Shown in pieces: positions 15,681 to 26,577 of a stretch of 38,100 bases of DNA. The position numbers were made by a program, and so were the translations under genes. This DNA is from Leptotrichia sp. oral taxon 879 str. F0557 (GTDB taxonomy: Bacteria; Fusobacteriota; Fusobacteriia; Fusobacteriales; Leptotrichiaceae). The DNA lies in contig NZ_KI271335.1 in assembly GCF_000469385.1 (NCBI RefSeq), forward strand, positions 30,134-68,233. Direction: 5' to 3'. Position 1 is the first letter of the stretch; every line of letters begins with the position of its first letter. The notes under the pieces were generated by a model. The model was not told the origin of the DNA. It worked only from the letters and a program-made list of their open reading frames with translations, and did no database searches.

Positions 15681-16044
15681 TTAAAAACCTCCTCATTTTT
15701 TTTATCTGTTTGTCATTCAATTTGTTTATTTTTCTTGCATATAATAAACTTAATTCTTGTTGCTGTTCATTCATTTGACTCATTATCAACTTCATTTCTC
15801 CAGAATAATCAACAACATCTTTTTGAATCAAAGTTTTCATTTCTTCACTAAGCTGATACTTATCAAACAATTTTTGAATAAAATCATTCGGAATATTTCT
15901 TTTTCCGTGTTCGATAGCAGATAAATATGAAATTGATATTCCTAACTTTTCAGCCATGTTTAATGTTATTTCATCGTTGTCTATTCTAATTTTTCTTAAT
16001 CTTTTACCAAGACTTGTAACATTTTTTATTTTCATATTCCTCAC
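15667..16044 (-). CDS. XRE-family transcriptional regulator (ImmR-like)
   Basis: A 125-aa regulator. A helix-turn-helix of the Cro/CI type occupies about residues 10-70 (LGKRLRKIRIDNDEITLNMAEKLGISISYLSAIEHGKRNIP), followed by a helical C-terminal part that probably dimerises (SQMNEQQQELSLLYARKINKLNDKQIKKM). It begins with GTG at 16044; an ATG three codons later is an alternative. A near-consensus promoter lies just upstream, with a palindrome next to its -35, so autoregulation is likely. It is co-transcribed with immA, and the pair forms a repressor plus antirepressor-protease unit. Confidence 0.9.
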   Translation of the reverse strand: MRNMKIKNVTSLGKRLRKIRIDNDEITLNMAEKLGISISYLSAIEHGKRNIPNDFIQKLFDKYQLSEEMKTLIQKDVVDYSGEMKLIMSQMNEQQQELSLLYARKINKLNDKQIKKMRRFLNGEE

Positions 16045-16065
16045 TTTCCTTCCTAAGCTAATTTT

Positions 16066-16116
16066 AGTTTACCATATTTTTTTGAATTTGTCAATTTTTT
16101 TTACAAGTTGTGAAAA
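16066..16116 (-). promoter_or_regulatory. promoter and candidate operator of xre-immA
   Basis: Minus strand: TTGACA (16089-16094), 17-bp spacer, TAAACT (16066-16071). Immediately upstream, 16099-16116 reads TTTTCACAACTTGTAAAA on the minus strand, an inverted repeat (TTTTnACAA-C-TTGTnAAAA) with one mismatched position, as expected for an XRE dimer site. The shared TTACAA core also occurs in the element at 15041-15066. Confidence 0.7.
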
Positions 16117-16177
16117 TATTTTTGTTAAAACCAATCTTTGTTGCATTTTTAATATGTAATGTCATACTACTTTTCAT
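16091..16177 (-). CDS. possible 28-aa leader ORF upstream of xre
   Basis: ATG at 16177 preceded by GAGGAG at a suitable distance, reading MKSSMTLHIKNATKIGFNKN and eight more residues to TGA. The stop codon overlaps the -35 box of the xre promoter. It may be a translated small ORF or the remaining 5' end of a deleted gene. I saw no convincing promoter above it, and the short length keeps confidence low. Confidence 0.3.
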   Translation of the reverse strand: MKSSMTLHIKNATKIGFNKNIFTTCKKN

Positions 16178-18816
<2,639 letters not shown>

Positions 18817-18852
18817 TCTTTCTTAATAAGCATACTTGAATTTTTCTAAAAT

Positions 18853-18897
18853 AAAAAGTGATATTTAGAAGCATTGTTCTCTAAAGTATCACTTTTT
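18853..18897. terminator. bidirectional terminator between ligA and gltX
   Basis: AAAAAGTGATA/TATCACTTTTT plus TTTAGA/TCTAAA form a 17-bp stem interrupted by one bulged G, with a 10-base loop. The A- and T-runs on either side make it work for both converging genes. Confidence 0.92.
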
Positions 18898-18904
18898 TAT
18901 TATT

Positions 18905-20419
18905 TTATTTATTTAAAATATTATTTATCCTAGCCAATGTTCTTTCTTTTCCAATAACTGCAATTACTGTGTATAAATCCGCTCCTCTGGCTTTTCCTGT
19001 AATAACTGCCCTAAGTGGCATTAATACTGCCGCTGGACCTTCTCCAATTTCATCTTGCAGTTCGTGCAGGATTTGCTTTGCTTCGTCTTCTGAAATTTCT
19101 TCATTTAATTTATTGATTTTTTCAATAAACATTTGGATAGATTTTTTACCAGTTTCTGTTTCAAGTGAAGAAGTCAGTTTTTCGATTGATTTTCTTTCTT
19201 TTTTATTCATTCCTTCTTCAATTACTGGCAATTCAAATTCATCTTCAAAGTAGATTGAAGCATTTACTGGCAATTCCTTTAATGTTTGTGAACCTTCTCT
19301 TGTAATTTCCACAATTCTTTTTAATTTTGAAAATTCTTCATCTGACAAGTTTTCATTTTCATAGTAACCAGCTTGCACAAAATATGGAATAGCCAATTTT
19401 GTCAATTCATCCAAATCCTTTAATCTCATATGATGATTGTTTACCCATCCTAATTTAACTAGGTCAAATACAGGCCCTCCAAGAGAAATTTTATCAAATG
19501 AGAAATTTTGTATCATTTCATCAATAGTAAAAATTTCCTTATTTTCTCCAAAGCTCCATCCCATAAGTGCAAGGAAATTTAGTAATCCTTCTTTTAAGTA
19601 ACCTTCTTCTTTGTAATAGTTCAATGAAACTGGATTTTTTCTTTTTGAAATTTTAGTTTTGTCAGCATTTCTCAAAAGTGGCATGTGATACCATTTCGGC
19701 TCATCCCATCCAAATGCTTTGTATAATTGAATATGTTTAGGCGTAGAAGAAATCCACTCTTCGGCTCTTATAACGTGAGTTATCCCCATCAAATGATCAT
19801 CAACAATATTTGCCAAATGATAAGTTGGGAATCCATCAGATTTTAATAAAACTTGATCGTCAATTTTACTATTTTCAAATCTAATTTCTCCTCTTAATCC
19901 ATCATTTACAACAGTTTCACCTTCGTAAGGCATTTTAAGCCTGATAACATAAGGCTCTCCAGCCGCTAATTTTGCTTCCACTTCTTCTTTTGACAAGTTT
20001 CTGCAATGCCCGTCATATCCTGGTGCTTGTTTCATAGCCGCCTGTCTTTCTCTTAATTTCTGCAATCTTTCAGCAGTACAAAAACAATAATACGCTTCCC
20101 CTTTTTCCACCAGTTGTTCAGCATAATCCTTATAAATCGAAAATCTTTCCGATTGTCTATAAGGCCCTGCTTCTCCCCCAACGTCTGGACCTTCATCATA
20201 ATTTAACCCAAGCCATTTCATCGCATCAAAAATTTGCTGTTCTGAATCTCCTGAAAATCTCGTTCTATCCGTATCTTCTATTCTTAAAATAAAATCTCCG
20301 CCATTATGTTTTGCAAATGCATAATTAAATAGTCCAATGTAGGCAGTTCCTACATGTGGATCTCCAGTTGGAGACGGTGCTATTCTAACTCTTACTTTTT
20401 TATTATCACTGTTTGACAT
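18905..20419 (-). CDS. gltX: glutamyl-tRNA synthetase GltX
   Basis: A 504-aa class I aminoacyl-tRNA synthetase that charges tRNA with glutamate. Visible are the HIGH region ([19 protein letters not shown]), IEDTDRTR, a KMSKS-type loop ([10 protein letters not shown]), [22 protein letters not shown] and [11 protein letters not shown]. The length is normal for the family. The anticodon-binding C-terminal region is present (about 330-504). It carries the features of a discriminating or non-discriminating GluRS, which cannot be separated by eye. It has its own promoter (TATAAT at 20461-20466) and convergent terminator. Confidence 0.97.
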   Translation of the reverse strand: MSNSDNKKVRVRIAPSPTGDPHVGTAYIGLFNYAFAKHNGGDFILRIEDTDRTRFSGDSEQQIFDAMKWLGLNYDEGPDVGGEAGPYRQSERFSIYKDYAEQLVEKGEAYYCFCTAERLQKLRERQAAMKQAPGYDGHCRNLSKEEVEAKLAAGEPYVIRLKMPYEGETVVNDGLRGEIRFENSKIDDQVLLKSDGFPTYHLANIVDDHLMGITHVIRAEEWISSTPKHIQLYKAFGWDEPKWYHMPLLRNADKTKISKRKNPVSLNYYKEEGYLKEGLLNFLALMGWSFGENKEIFTIDEMIQNFSFDKISLGGPVFDLVKLGWVNNHHMRLKDLDELTKLAIPYFVQAGYYENENLSDEEFSKLKRIVEITREGSQTLKELPVNASIYFEDEFELPVIEEGMNKKERKSIEKLTSSLETETGKKSIQMFIEKINKLNEEISEDEAKQILHELQDEIGEGPAAVLMPLRAVITGKARGADLYTVIAVIGKERTLARINNILNK

Positions 20420-20460
20420 TTTTTTCTCTTTTCTCCTATCTATTTTATTATTCTTTGTAT

Positions 20461-20489
20461 ATTATATAATAAAATAAAGTATTGTGCAA
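20461..20489 (-). promoter_or_regulatory. gltX promoter
   Basis: Minus strand: TTGCAC (20484-20489), 17-bp spacer, TATAAT (20461-20466), about 40 bases before the gltX ATG. TAGGAGA follows as the ribosome site. Confidence 0.75.
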
Positions 20490-20550
20490 CAATTTGATTT
20501 TATGATATAGTAATAAATTTAATTTATTTATCTTTTTTACTTCAATTTTT

Positions 20551-21135
20551 TTATTTTTTATTTTCAATTACTTCTATAGAGTTTTTAGACCAATTTACAT
20601 TTTTTTCTTTATATAAAATTTTATTATTTATAAATGAAAAAATATGTTTATATTTTATAGAATTATCATATAGGTAAACTTCATCAAATTTTGTAATTAC
20701 CTGTTTTAAATTTTTTAAAGATTCATAATATCTTTTTTCGACTATTTCATCAGCTATATTATGACCGCCTTTTTCTACTCTATTTTTTATTCTTTCCTTT
20801 GCTATTTCAGGATTATTTACACCAACATAGAATAATTGTAATTCGTAACCTAATTCTTTTGCTTTATCGATAGTTTTTAAAATCGTTTTTCCAGTTAGAG
20901 TTGTTTCTTCATTAAACGATTTTCCATGCTGCATGCAGTCATTTCTTAAATTTATTGCTATTTTCGCTGCTTTTATTTGATCAGAATTATTCTTCCAATC
21001 TCCGATTTTTCTAACAATTTCATCTGTATTAATTCTTGTACTGTCTTTTATGTTATCATCTAAATTTCCAGAATTGTATAGAGTTGATTTTCCTGCTCCA
21101 TTTACTCCTGCGAAAATATATAAAACTTTTTTCAT
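20551..21135 (-). CDS. zeta-toxin-family kinase (type II toxin)
   Basis: A 194-aa P-loop protein. Walker A is GVNGAGKST (residues 10-18, Lys16). INTDEIVR carries Asp38, the position of the catalytic acid in zeta kinases. NEETTLTG (residues 75-82) follows, and KNRVEKGGHNIADEIVEKRYYESLKNL is the family's 'RV..GGH...I..RY..SL.NL' signature. Zeta/PezT toxins are known to phosphorylate UDP-GlcNAc and block cell-wall synthesis; relatives of this shorter kind are common chromosomal 'zeta toxin family' genes. The ATG overlaps the stop codon of a 57-aa gene upstream by one base (TAATG), the classical antitoxin-toxin layout. No truncation is seen. Confidence 0.9.
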   Translation of the reverse strand: MKKVLYIFAGVNGAGKSTLYNSGNLDDNIKDSTRINTDEIVRKIGDWKNNSDQIKAAKIAINLRNDCMQHGKSFNEETTLTGKTILKTIDKAKELGYELQLFYVGVNNPEIAKERIKNRVEKGGHNIADEIVEKRYYESLKNLKQVITKFDEVYLYDNSIKYKHIFSFINNKILYKEKNVNWSKNSIEVIENKK

Positions 21136-21308
21136 TAAAATACACCTTTTTTTATTAACTCATCTTGTTTTGTTTCCAAAATTAAATTAAATAGCTTATT
21201 ATAAAATATTTTATCTTCTTCTTTTTCAGATTTTTCCATTAATTCATTAATATCTTTTTGATTTAATGTCAATATGAAATCTTTTAAATTTTCTCTTTTT
21301 AAATCCAT
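21135..21308 (-). CDS. 57-aa candidate antitoxin for the zeta-family toxin
   Basis: This short gene starts MDLKRENLKDFILTLNQKDI, continues with ELMEKSEKEEDKIFYNKLFN and ends LIKKGVF. AGGAGA lies just before the ATG at 21308. The product is an acidic/basic all-helical polypeptide, as expected for a small antitoxin that wraps its toxin. Its stop codon overlaps the toxin start (TAATG), so translation is coupled and the antitoxin is made first. No DNA-binding motif is evident. It is functionally comparable to epsilon antitoxins in position and size but I cannot claim sequence homology. Confidence 0.8.
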   Translation of the reverse strand: MDLKRENLKDFILTLNQKDINELMEKSEKEEDKIFYNKLFNLILETKQDELIKKGVF

Positions 21309-21367
21309 TTTTTCTCCTAATATTTTTCATTATTCTAAATATTTTTTAAATGACAAATAAGAACCTT

Positions 21368-21784
21368 TTATTTCCCTCTATGTTTCTTTTTCTTTTTCTC
21401 CTGTTTCAATAAAAATTTTTTCTGTTTTTCAAGTTCTTTTTCTTGCTTTGTTTTAACTTTCCGTTCCTTTTTATTCACTTCATATTGTAATTTTAAAATT
21501 TCTTCCGATTTTTTCAAAAATTTTTTACTTTGAAGTTCTTTTTTTATTTCTCTTTGTCTACGTTTTGGATTTTTGGCTTTCTCATTAAAATTTGACTTCA
21601 TTTCATTACTAAATCGAAGATTATAAAACTTTTTTAATATAAAATCATAAATTTCATATTCTTTAGGTTCCGAACCAAAAGTTACTTTACAAACTGATAA
21701 ATTATCATTTTCAAAATTTTCAAAAATTCCTACCCAAAAAGGATTTTCAAAAAAAACTGTCAATTTTCCTGAAATCTTTCTCAT
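21368..21784 (-). CDS. yjdF: YjdF-family protein (DUF2992)
   Basis: A 138-aa protein of the YjdF family: KLTVFFENPFWVGIFE at the N-terminus, VCKVTFGSEPKEYEIYDFILKKF in the middle, NPKRRQREIKKELQ, then a strongly basic coiled-coil tail (KKQKKFLLKQEKKKKKHRGK-like). The biochemical function is unknown. In Firmicutes this gene is controlled by the yjdF riboswitch, which binds azaaromatic compounds, suggesting a role in toxin or drug response. Here a structured leader with an obvious anti-Shine-Dalgarno segment precedes it. The ribosome site AAGGAGGC eight bases before the ATG is the sequence that the leader can mask. Confidence 0.9.
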   Translation of the reverse strand: MRKISGKLTVFFENPFWVGIFENFENDNLSVCKVTFGSEPKEYEIYDFILKKFYNLRFSNEMKSNFNEKAKNPKRRQREIKKELQSKKFLKKSEEILKLQYEVNKKERKVKTKQEKELEKQKKFLLKQEKKKKKHRGK

Positions 21785-21791
21785 AATTTCA

Positions 21792-21943
21792 GCCTCCTTA
21801 AAAAAATTTATAATAAAGAATGGACAACCTAAGGAGGCAGGTTACTTACATTACTGCGTCTGGACTACCAACCAGAACTGTGTTTTTATCTTTATTTTAT
21901 TTATCGACTTTTTACTTTTTTATCTTGCAACAAGAAGTAAAAA
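21792..21943 (-). promoter_or_regulatory. yjdF riboswitch with switchable anti-Shine-Dalgarno
   Basis: On the minus strand the leader contains, in order: a TTTTTACTT/AAGTAAAAA stem (21909-21943), a TCTGG/CCAGA stem (21859-21876), and a hairpin AACCT-GCCTCCTT-AGGTT (21826-21843). The loop bases GCCTCCTTA (21830-21838) are exactly complementary to TAAGGAGGC (21792-21800), the ribosome site of yjdF. The hairpin and the anti-SD pairing compete, so ligand binding can switch translation. The gene identity and this layout support the known yjdF riboswitch class. I could not compare with the class consensus directly. Confidence 0.8.
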
Positions 21944-21985
21944 CCCTTTACTCAATTATTTCCAAAAGTTCTTAAAGTGATTTTC

Positions 21986-22084
21986 TTAATTTTTTTGGCA
22001 CTCTTCATTCCTATACCCAAAACTTACTACTACAGAAACTCCATATTTCTTTAAATATACACCTTTTTTATAAAAATATTTTCT
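21986..22084 (-). pseudogene. C-terminal relic of a nitroreductase
   Basis: This stretch reads KYFYKKGVYLKKYGVSVVVS followed by FGYRNEE and a stop, and matches the C-terminal part of the intact nitroreductase nearby (KYFSEKGVFDLKEYGISYFVSFGYRDED). There is no start or upstream portion; it begins immediately after the stop codon of the lipoprotein gene. It is the remains of a second nitroreductase copy. Confidence 0.85.
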
Positions 22085-22087
22085 ATT

Positions 22088-22747
22088 TTAAAATTTTGTA
22101 GCTCTCTTATATTTAGAAAAGCCTTCTCTCAGTGCATCTTTATATTCTTTATCTTCATACTGAATTTCCAAAAGGTGAGAATGGTATGCAGACTGACTAA
22201 TCTTTTTATTTTGAACTTTGTCATAGAATTCAACAAAAATAACTTTAAATTTTATTCCTTTACTTTTACACCATTCACCAATAGTGTCAATAATATCAGG
22301 TCTCTCAAGAGCAACTTCCTTTGCAGTCTCTTCTTTGTTTTTTCCATCTTTAATAACTTCTATTATGTAAAATCTGCCATCTTTTGTTGCAGCTGTCAAC
22401 CCTATTCTCTTAAATTTTTTACGTAATACATCCTTTATTTCCTTTACTTCTTCTTCAGTCAGTTGCTTAGAATCATTCGTTTTGGACTTATTGAATTCTG
22501 GTATTTTTAATTCCATTAATTCCTTTTCATATTTTGCTTCTATCTTTTCCAGTTTTTGTAAATATTCTTCTTGTTCTTTTTTACTAAGTTTATCAAAATC
22601 AGTTTTTTCCTCTTGTTGATTTTGTTTCACTTGCTCAGTAGTAGTTGTATTTTTTTCAATTTTTTTATTCTTGTCTATGTTATTTTTATTTTTATTACCA
22701 CACGAAAATGCCGTTGCCAGCAACATCATTACAAAAATTTTTTTCAT
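22088..22747 (-). CDS. lipoprotein of unknown function
   Basis: A 219-aa lipoprotein. The signal peptide MKKIFVMMLLATAFSC ends in a lipobox (AFSC, Cys16 becoming the lipidated residue), followed by an Asn/Lys-rich linker and a coiled-coil stretch (about 50-100, KEQEEYLQKLEKIEAKYEKEL). The C-terminal domain (about 105-215) has an alternating alpha/beta pattern, with GLTAATKDGRFYIIEVIKDG and IKFKVIFVEFYDKV. I do not recognise it. It lies between the intact nitroreductase and the relic of a second one, so it, or the rearrangement that placed it, interrupted a tandem pair. Confidence 0.8.
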   Translation of the reverse strand: MKKIFVMMLLATAFSCGNKNKNNIDKNKKIEKNTTTTEQVKQNQQEEKTDFDKLSKKEQEEYLQKLEKIEAKYEKELMELKIPEFNKSKTNDSKQLTEEEVKEIKDVLRKKFKRIGLTAATKDGRFYIIEVIKDGKNKEETAKEVALERPDIIDTIGEWCKSKGIKFKVIFVEFYDKVQNKKISQSAYHSHLLEIQYEDKEYKDALREGFSKYKRATKF

Positions 22748-22808
22748 AAAAATCCTCTTTCTGCCAATAAATTAATTTGAGTATATTCAAAATTCAAGTA
22801 TTCGAAAA

Positions 22809-23483
22809 CTACTCAACAACCTCATAAACTTCCGACAGTTCTCTTCTAGTTTTTGGAGTAATATCTTCATCTCTATACCCAAAACTTACAAAATATGAAA
22901 TTCCATATTCCTTCAAATCAAACACACCTTTTTCAGAAAAGTATTTTTCAGCCATTTCTTTATTAAATCCTTCAATCGCACAGCTGTCAATCCCAAGAGC
23001 CGCAGCCATATTCATCATATTTACCATCACAATGTAAGTCTGTTTTGAAGCCCAGTCAAATAATGCTCTTTCACTTTCCAGCAACTTAAAATGCTCTTTT
23101 TGAAATTTTGTAAAAAATTCTTTTCTAATCTTCAAATTTTCATCAGAAATATTTTTTATTTCCTTCCCAATTCTCTCAAAATACTCACTATCGCCAGTAA
23201 CACCTTTTCTAGCCAGCACCATAACAATATGACTCGCCCCATTCAAGCTGTTAATTGCTCCCCAAGCAAACTCTCTCATGTCATTCAGCATTTCCTCATT
23301 TTTCACAAGAATAAATTTCCAAGGCTCAAGCCCAAATGAACTAGGAGAAAGCCTACCTGCCTCAATAATTGCCATAAAATCTTCATCTGAAACAACTTTT
23401 GTCTTATCGTATTTTTTGCACGCATATCTTCTGTTAAATATTTCAAACATTTCCTTTTTTGTTAATTTTTTATCTTTTAACAT
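22809..23483 (-). CDS. nitroreductase (FMN-dependent, NfsB-like)
   Basis: A 224-aa NAD(P)H-dependent oxidoreductase of the nitroreductase family that normally binds FMN. Seen are FNRRYACKKYD (FMN-phosphate Arg-Arg region), AGRLSPSSFGLEPWKFILVKN (FMN contact), MNMAAALGIDSCAIEGFNKE and the C-terminal FVSFGYRDED...KTRRELSEV. ATG at 23483 is preferred; a GTG three codons upstream is an alternative. The substrate is uncertain: quinones, nitroaromatics and flavins are all known in the family. A C-terminal relic of a second copy sits at 21986-22084. Confidence 0.93.
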   Translation of the reverse strand: MLKDKKLTKKEMFEIFNRRYACKKYDKTKVVSDEDFMAIIEAGRLSPSSFGLEPWKFILVKNEEMLNDMREFAWGAINSLNGASHIVMVLARKGVTGDSEYFERIGKEIKNISDENLKIRKEFFTKFQKEHFKLLESERALFDWASKQTYIVMVNMMNMAAALGIDSCAIEGFNKEMAEKYFSEKGVFDLKEYGISYFVSFGYRDEDITPKTRRELSEVYEVVE

Positions 23484-23554
23484 TTTTATCACTTCTTTCT
23501 ATCTATTTATTATCTATTATTTTTAAAATTAATTTATTTAATATATATATTTTT

Positions 23555-24775
23555 TTAATTTAAATAATAATAAATTTTCCCATTATCACTTATAAGTTGT
23601 ACATCTTTATCATATAAACTAATTTCATTTGTATTATTTATGTATTCTTTTCCTTCCTTTTGATTTTCATATTTTTGAAACTTAATCATTTCAGATATTT
23701 TTTCTGGCATATATTTATATTTCCAATCATCACGAAGTAATTTTCGTATAAAATATTTTTCACGGCGACTTTTTTTGATATCTATTTTAAATCTTTTAAT
23801 ATGTTCATCTTGCCAACTCTCTAATTTTTTATTAGTATCATCAACGTATTTTGAGTAATTTAATAAATTACTTCTATAATATTCTTTTTCTGTTTCTCCA
23901 CAATTTAATGCATACCTTAATTCAGAAATCTCATACATAGTTTTTATTAGAATATTTTGATACTTACACCAATTTTGAATACTTTCTAATACATTTTCAT
24001 ATTCTTCGTATTTATAAAATTCTTTTTTTATATCATCTATAATAGTAAGATTTGCTTGTCCAAGAAGTTCAGTACATTTTTCTTCTAGTCTATCTAATTT
24101 AATAATTTGACTTTCTCGTAATTTTTTTTTTTCAAATATTTCTGTTTTAAAATCAGAAATTACCTTAACACCAGATACTAATGAAAGAACTTTAGCCTTG
24201 TATTCATTATTCTGAAAACTAGAAATTTTAGATAACTTACTATTAATATCACTAAGTTTTTCATCAATTTTTGCCATATAATATTGACCAACAACCATTG
24301 AAGCTACAGCCATAACGGAAGTCAAAGAATTTGCCATTATTAATCCACTATTATCAGAAATAATATTCGCATGTCCTTTAATACCATCAGCTCCATGAAA
24401 AATACCTCGAAAAGCTCCAGTCATAGTTGAAGATTCTGATAATTTTGCTCCTTTTGGAATTATTACCTTATACATTCCGTTTACTTGAGCTATATTATTT
24501 AGAGCATTACCAATTTGAACAAATCCTGGTATAGCTTGATTAATGTGTTCTAATAATTTATTATCTTTTATTTCTATAAGTTTTGATTTATCTTTTATTT
24601 CATCTTCTAAAATTAATTCTGGTTTAATTAGCATAAGTTCATTTGAATGTTCTATTATAGAAAAAGAAGATTCTTCTTCAATTTTGATTTTCTTTTTCTT
24701 CTTTAATTTCAAAATTATAATAATTAAAACAACTACTGTTACTATTGCAAAACTTCCTATAATTTCATATTTCAT
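23555..24775 (-). CDS. membrane-anchored protein of unknown function
   Basis: A 406-aa protein with one N-terminal transmembrane helix (residues 5-24) followed by a Lys-rich stop-transfer sequence. It is therefore anchored with a long cytoplasmic part. Residues about 78-150 carry a Gly-rich conserved-looking segment (AIPGFVQIGNALNNIAQVNG, then MTGAFRGIFHGADGIKGHAN). Residues about 150-170 are weakly hydrophobic (SVMAVASMVVGQYYMAKI). The rest is coiled coil with heptads (IDEKLSDINSKLSKISS). The layout resembles predicted membrane effectors or defence-related proteins, but I recognise no family. No partner gene is obvious: nfo lies upstream on the same strand and the nitroreductase downstream. 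Confidence 0.7.
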   Translation of the reverse strand: MKYEIIGSFAIVTVVVLIIIILKLKKKKKIKIEEESSFSIIEHSNELMLIKPELILEDEIKDKSKLIEIKDNKLLEHINQAIPGFVQIGNALNNIAQVNGMYKVIIPKGAKLSESSTMTGAFRGIFHGADGIKGHANIISDNSGLIMANSLTSVMAVASMVVGQYYMAKIDEKLSDINSKLSKISSFQNNEYKAKVLSLVSGVKVISDFKTEIFEKKKLRESQIIKLDRLEEKCTELLGQANLTIIDDIKKEFYKYEEYENVLESIQNWCKYQNILIKTMYEISELRYALNCGETEKEYYRSNLLNYSKYVDDTNKKLESWQDEHIKRFKIDIKKSRREKYFIRKLLRDDWKYKYMPEKISEMIKFQKYENQKEGKEYINNTNEISLYDKDVQLISDNGKIYYYLN

Positions 24776-24835
24776 TTATCAAATTCACACTCCTAAATTT
24801 TAAAATTTGAAAATAGTATTTCCGCAATTATATAT

Positions 24836-25759
24836 TTACTGATTTTTTATTTTCTCCATCACATCTTTGTCAAACTTCCCAGCTCTAAGCATCTCAATCT
24901 CAAATTTATACGGCGGAACTTTTTTAGCCTTCTTATCATCGCTCAAAGCCACATAAGGCGTTTCTAAAATTTTTGGCAAATGGGAAAATTTTTCAAAATG
25001 TGCAATTTTATTTAACACTTCAAATCCGATTTTTCCAAATCCTATATTTTCATGCCTATCTTTATGTGCACCACACACATTCTTACTATCATTCAAGTGA
25101 ATTACTGAAATTCTGTCAATTCCAACAATTTTATCAAACTGTTCAATAACTCCTTCAAAATCATTTACAATATCATATCCAGCGTCGTGAACGTGGCAAG
25201 TATCAAAACATACTGTCAGTTTATCCTTTAATTTTACACCGTCAATAATTTTTGCAATTTCTTCAAAACTTCTTCCACATTCTGTACCTTTTCCAGCCAT
25301 CGTCTCAAGTGCCACAGTCGTTTTCTGATCTTTTGTCAAAACTTCATTCAGTCCTTCAATAATCTTATTAATCCCAACTTCTTCACCTTCCCCAACGTGA
25401 GCACCTGGATGAAGAACAATTCTCTTCGCTCCAATAGCATCTGTCCTTTCAATCTCCGTTCTCAAAAACTGCACTGCAATCTCAAAAGTTTCAGGCTTTA
25501 CAGCATTCCCAAGATTAATTATATAAGGAGCATGCACAACAATATCATCAATATCAATATTATTCTCCTTCATAAGTTTAAGCCCAGCCTCAATATTCAG
25601 CTCATCAATCGGTTTTCTCCGTGTATTCTGTGGTGCTCCAGTATATATCATAAAAGTATTCGATCCATAAGAAACCGCTTCCTTAACCGACCCCAAAAGC
25701 ATATCTTTCCCACTCATTCCCACATGTGATCCAATTTTAAAAATTTCTTTTTTTGACAT
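24836..25759 (-). CDS. nfo: endonuclease IV (AP endonuclease) Nfo
   Basis: A 307-aa zinc endonuclease that cleaves 5' to abasic sites in base-excision repair. The family signatures are complete: [68 protein letters not shown] and ILETPY, which supply the three-zinc centre. The length is slightly above the common ~280 residues. Good AAGGAAA precedes the ATG. No partner repair gene is adjacent. Confidence 0.97.
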   Translation of the reverse strand: MSKKEIFKIGSHVGMSGKDMLLGSVKEAVSYGSNTFMIYTGAPQNTRRKPIDELNIEAGLKLMKENNIDIDDIVVHAPYIINLGNAVKPETFEIAVQFLRTEIERTDAIGAKRIVLHPGAHVGEGEEVGINKIIEGLNEVLTKDQKTTVALETMAGKGTECGRSFEEIAKIIDGVKLKDKLTVCFDTCHVHDAGYDIVNDFEGVIEQFDKIVGIDRISVIHLNDSKNVCGAHKDRHENIGFGKIGFEVLNKIAHFEKFSHLPKILETPYVALSDDKKAKKVPPYKFEIEMLRAGKFDKDVMEKIKNQ

Positions 25760-25784
25760 TTTTTATTTCCTTTCTTTAATTTTT

Positions 25785-26531
25785 TTAATCCCACCAAAAA
25801 TACCATTGTATATTTTTGTATAAAGCATCTACTAATTTTTCAAATGTACCATAACATTGAGCTACAATATCATAACAGAAAATATAATGTTCAACTGCTA
25901 GATTTTTTGCTTCTTCTAAAGTTTGAACAGGATTTTCTACATAAAATTCTATCTCATCATAAGTTACAACTGCTGGAACTGCTCCATATTTTTCATACCA
26001 ATATTTAGCAATTACTATTTGTTCTTCTGAAAGGGGACAGTCATTAAAACCACCCATTCCAAAATATCCCAAAACTTCATAAGGATTTTTTGTAGGGACC
26101 TTTACTAAGATAACATTATCTTTAAAATCTCCGTTATAATCAAATAAAGACGAAAGTTCTAAATCATATTTTTCACTATCATCAAATTTATAACTTTTTT
26201 CTGCAAAATACTCATCTATATTTTCTTTTATATCTTCCATATTTTCTACTTGAATTTTTTTTAGCAGTTCAAGTGCATTTATATTCTTAGATTTTTCAAG
26301 ATTCAGATTAACCACATCCATTATATTATTAGTTTCTTCATCTTCCATATCCAACTCAAACTTTTCTAATAAAATATCATCAAGAACTAAAAATACAGGA
26401 GTAAAATTTTTTTCTTTCCCTTCCTTATAAATTTCTAAATACTTTTTCTCAATTTCTTTATAACTTAAATCCTTTATTTCCTCAAATTCAAAATTATATA
26501 AATCTTTAAATTTATTTATATTCTCTTTCAT
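25785..26531 (-). CDS. DUF4253-containing protein
   Basis: A 248-aa soluble acidic protein. The C-terminal ~105 residues match DUF4253: YEVLGYFGMGGFNDCP, IAKYWYEKYGAVPAVVTYDE, ENPVQTLEEAKNLAVEHYIFCYD and the terminal NIQWYFWWD. The function is unknown; the domain is often found in small multigene families of soluble proteins. The N-terminal 100 residues are Lys/Glu-rich helices. Its ribosome site lies just after the truncated Bro-N gene, so the two may share a transcript. Confidence 0.85.
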   Translation of the reverse strand: MKENINKFKDLYNFEFEEIKDLSYKEIEKKYLEIYKEGKEKNFTPVFLVLDDILLEKFELDMEDEETNNIMDVVNLNLEKSKNINALELLKKIQVENMEDIKENIDEYFAEKSYKFDDSEKYDLELSSLFDYNGDFKDNVILVKVPTKNPYEVLGYFGMGGFNDCPLSEEQIVIAKYWYEKYGAVPAVVTYDEIEFYVENPVQTLEEAKNLAVEHYIFCYDIVAQCYGTFEKLVDALYKNIQWYFWWD

Positions 26532-26577
26532 TTAAAACCTTCCTTTAAATATTTCATCGTTAATACTTAACAATAAA

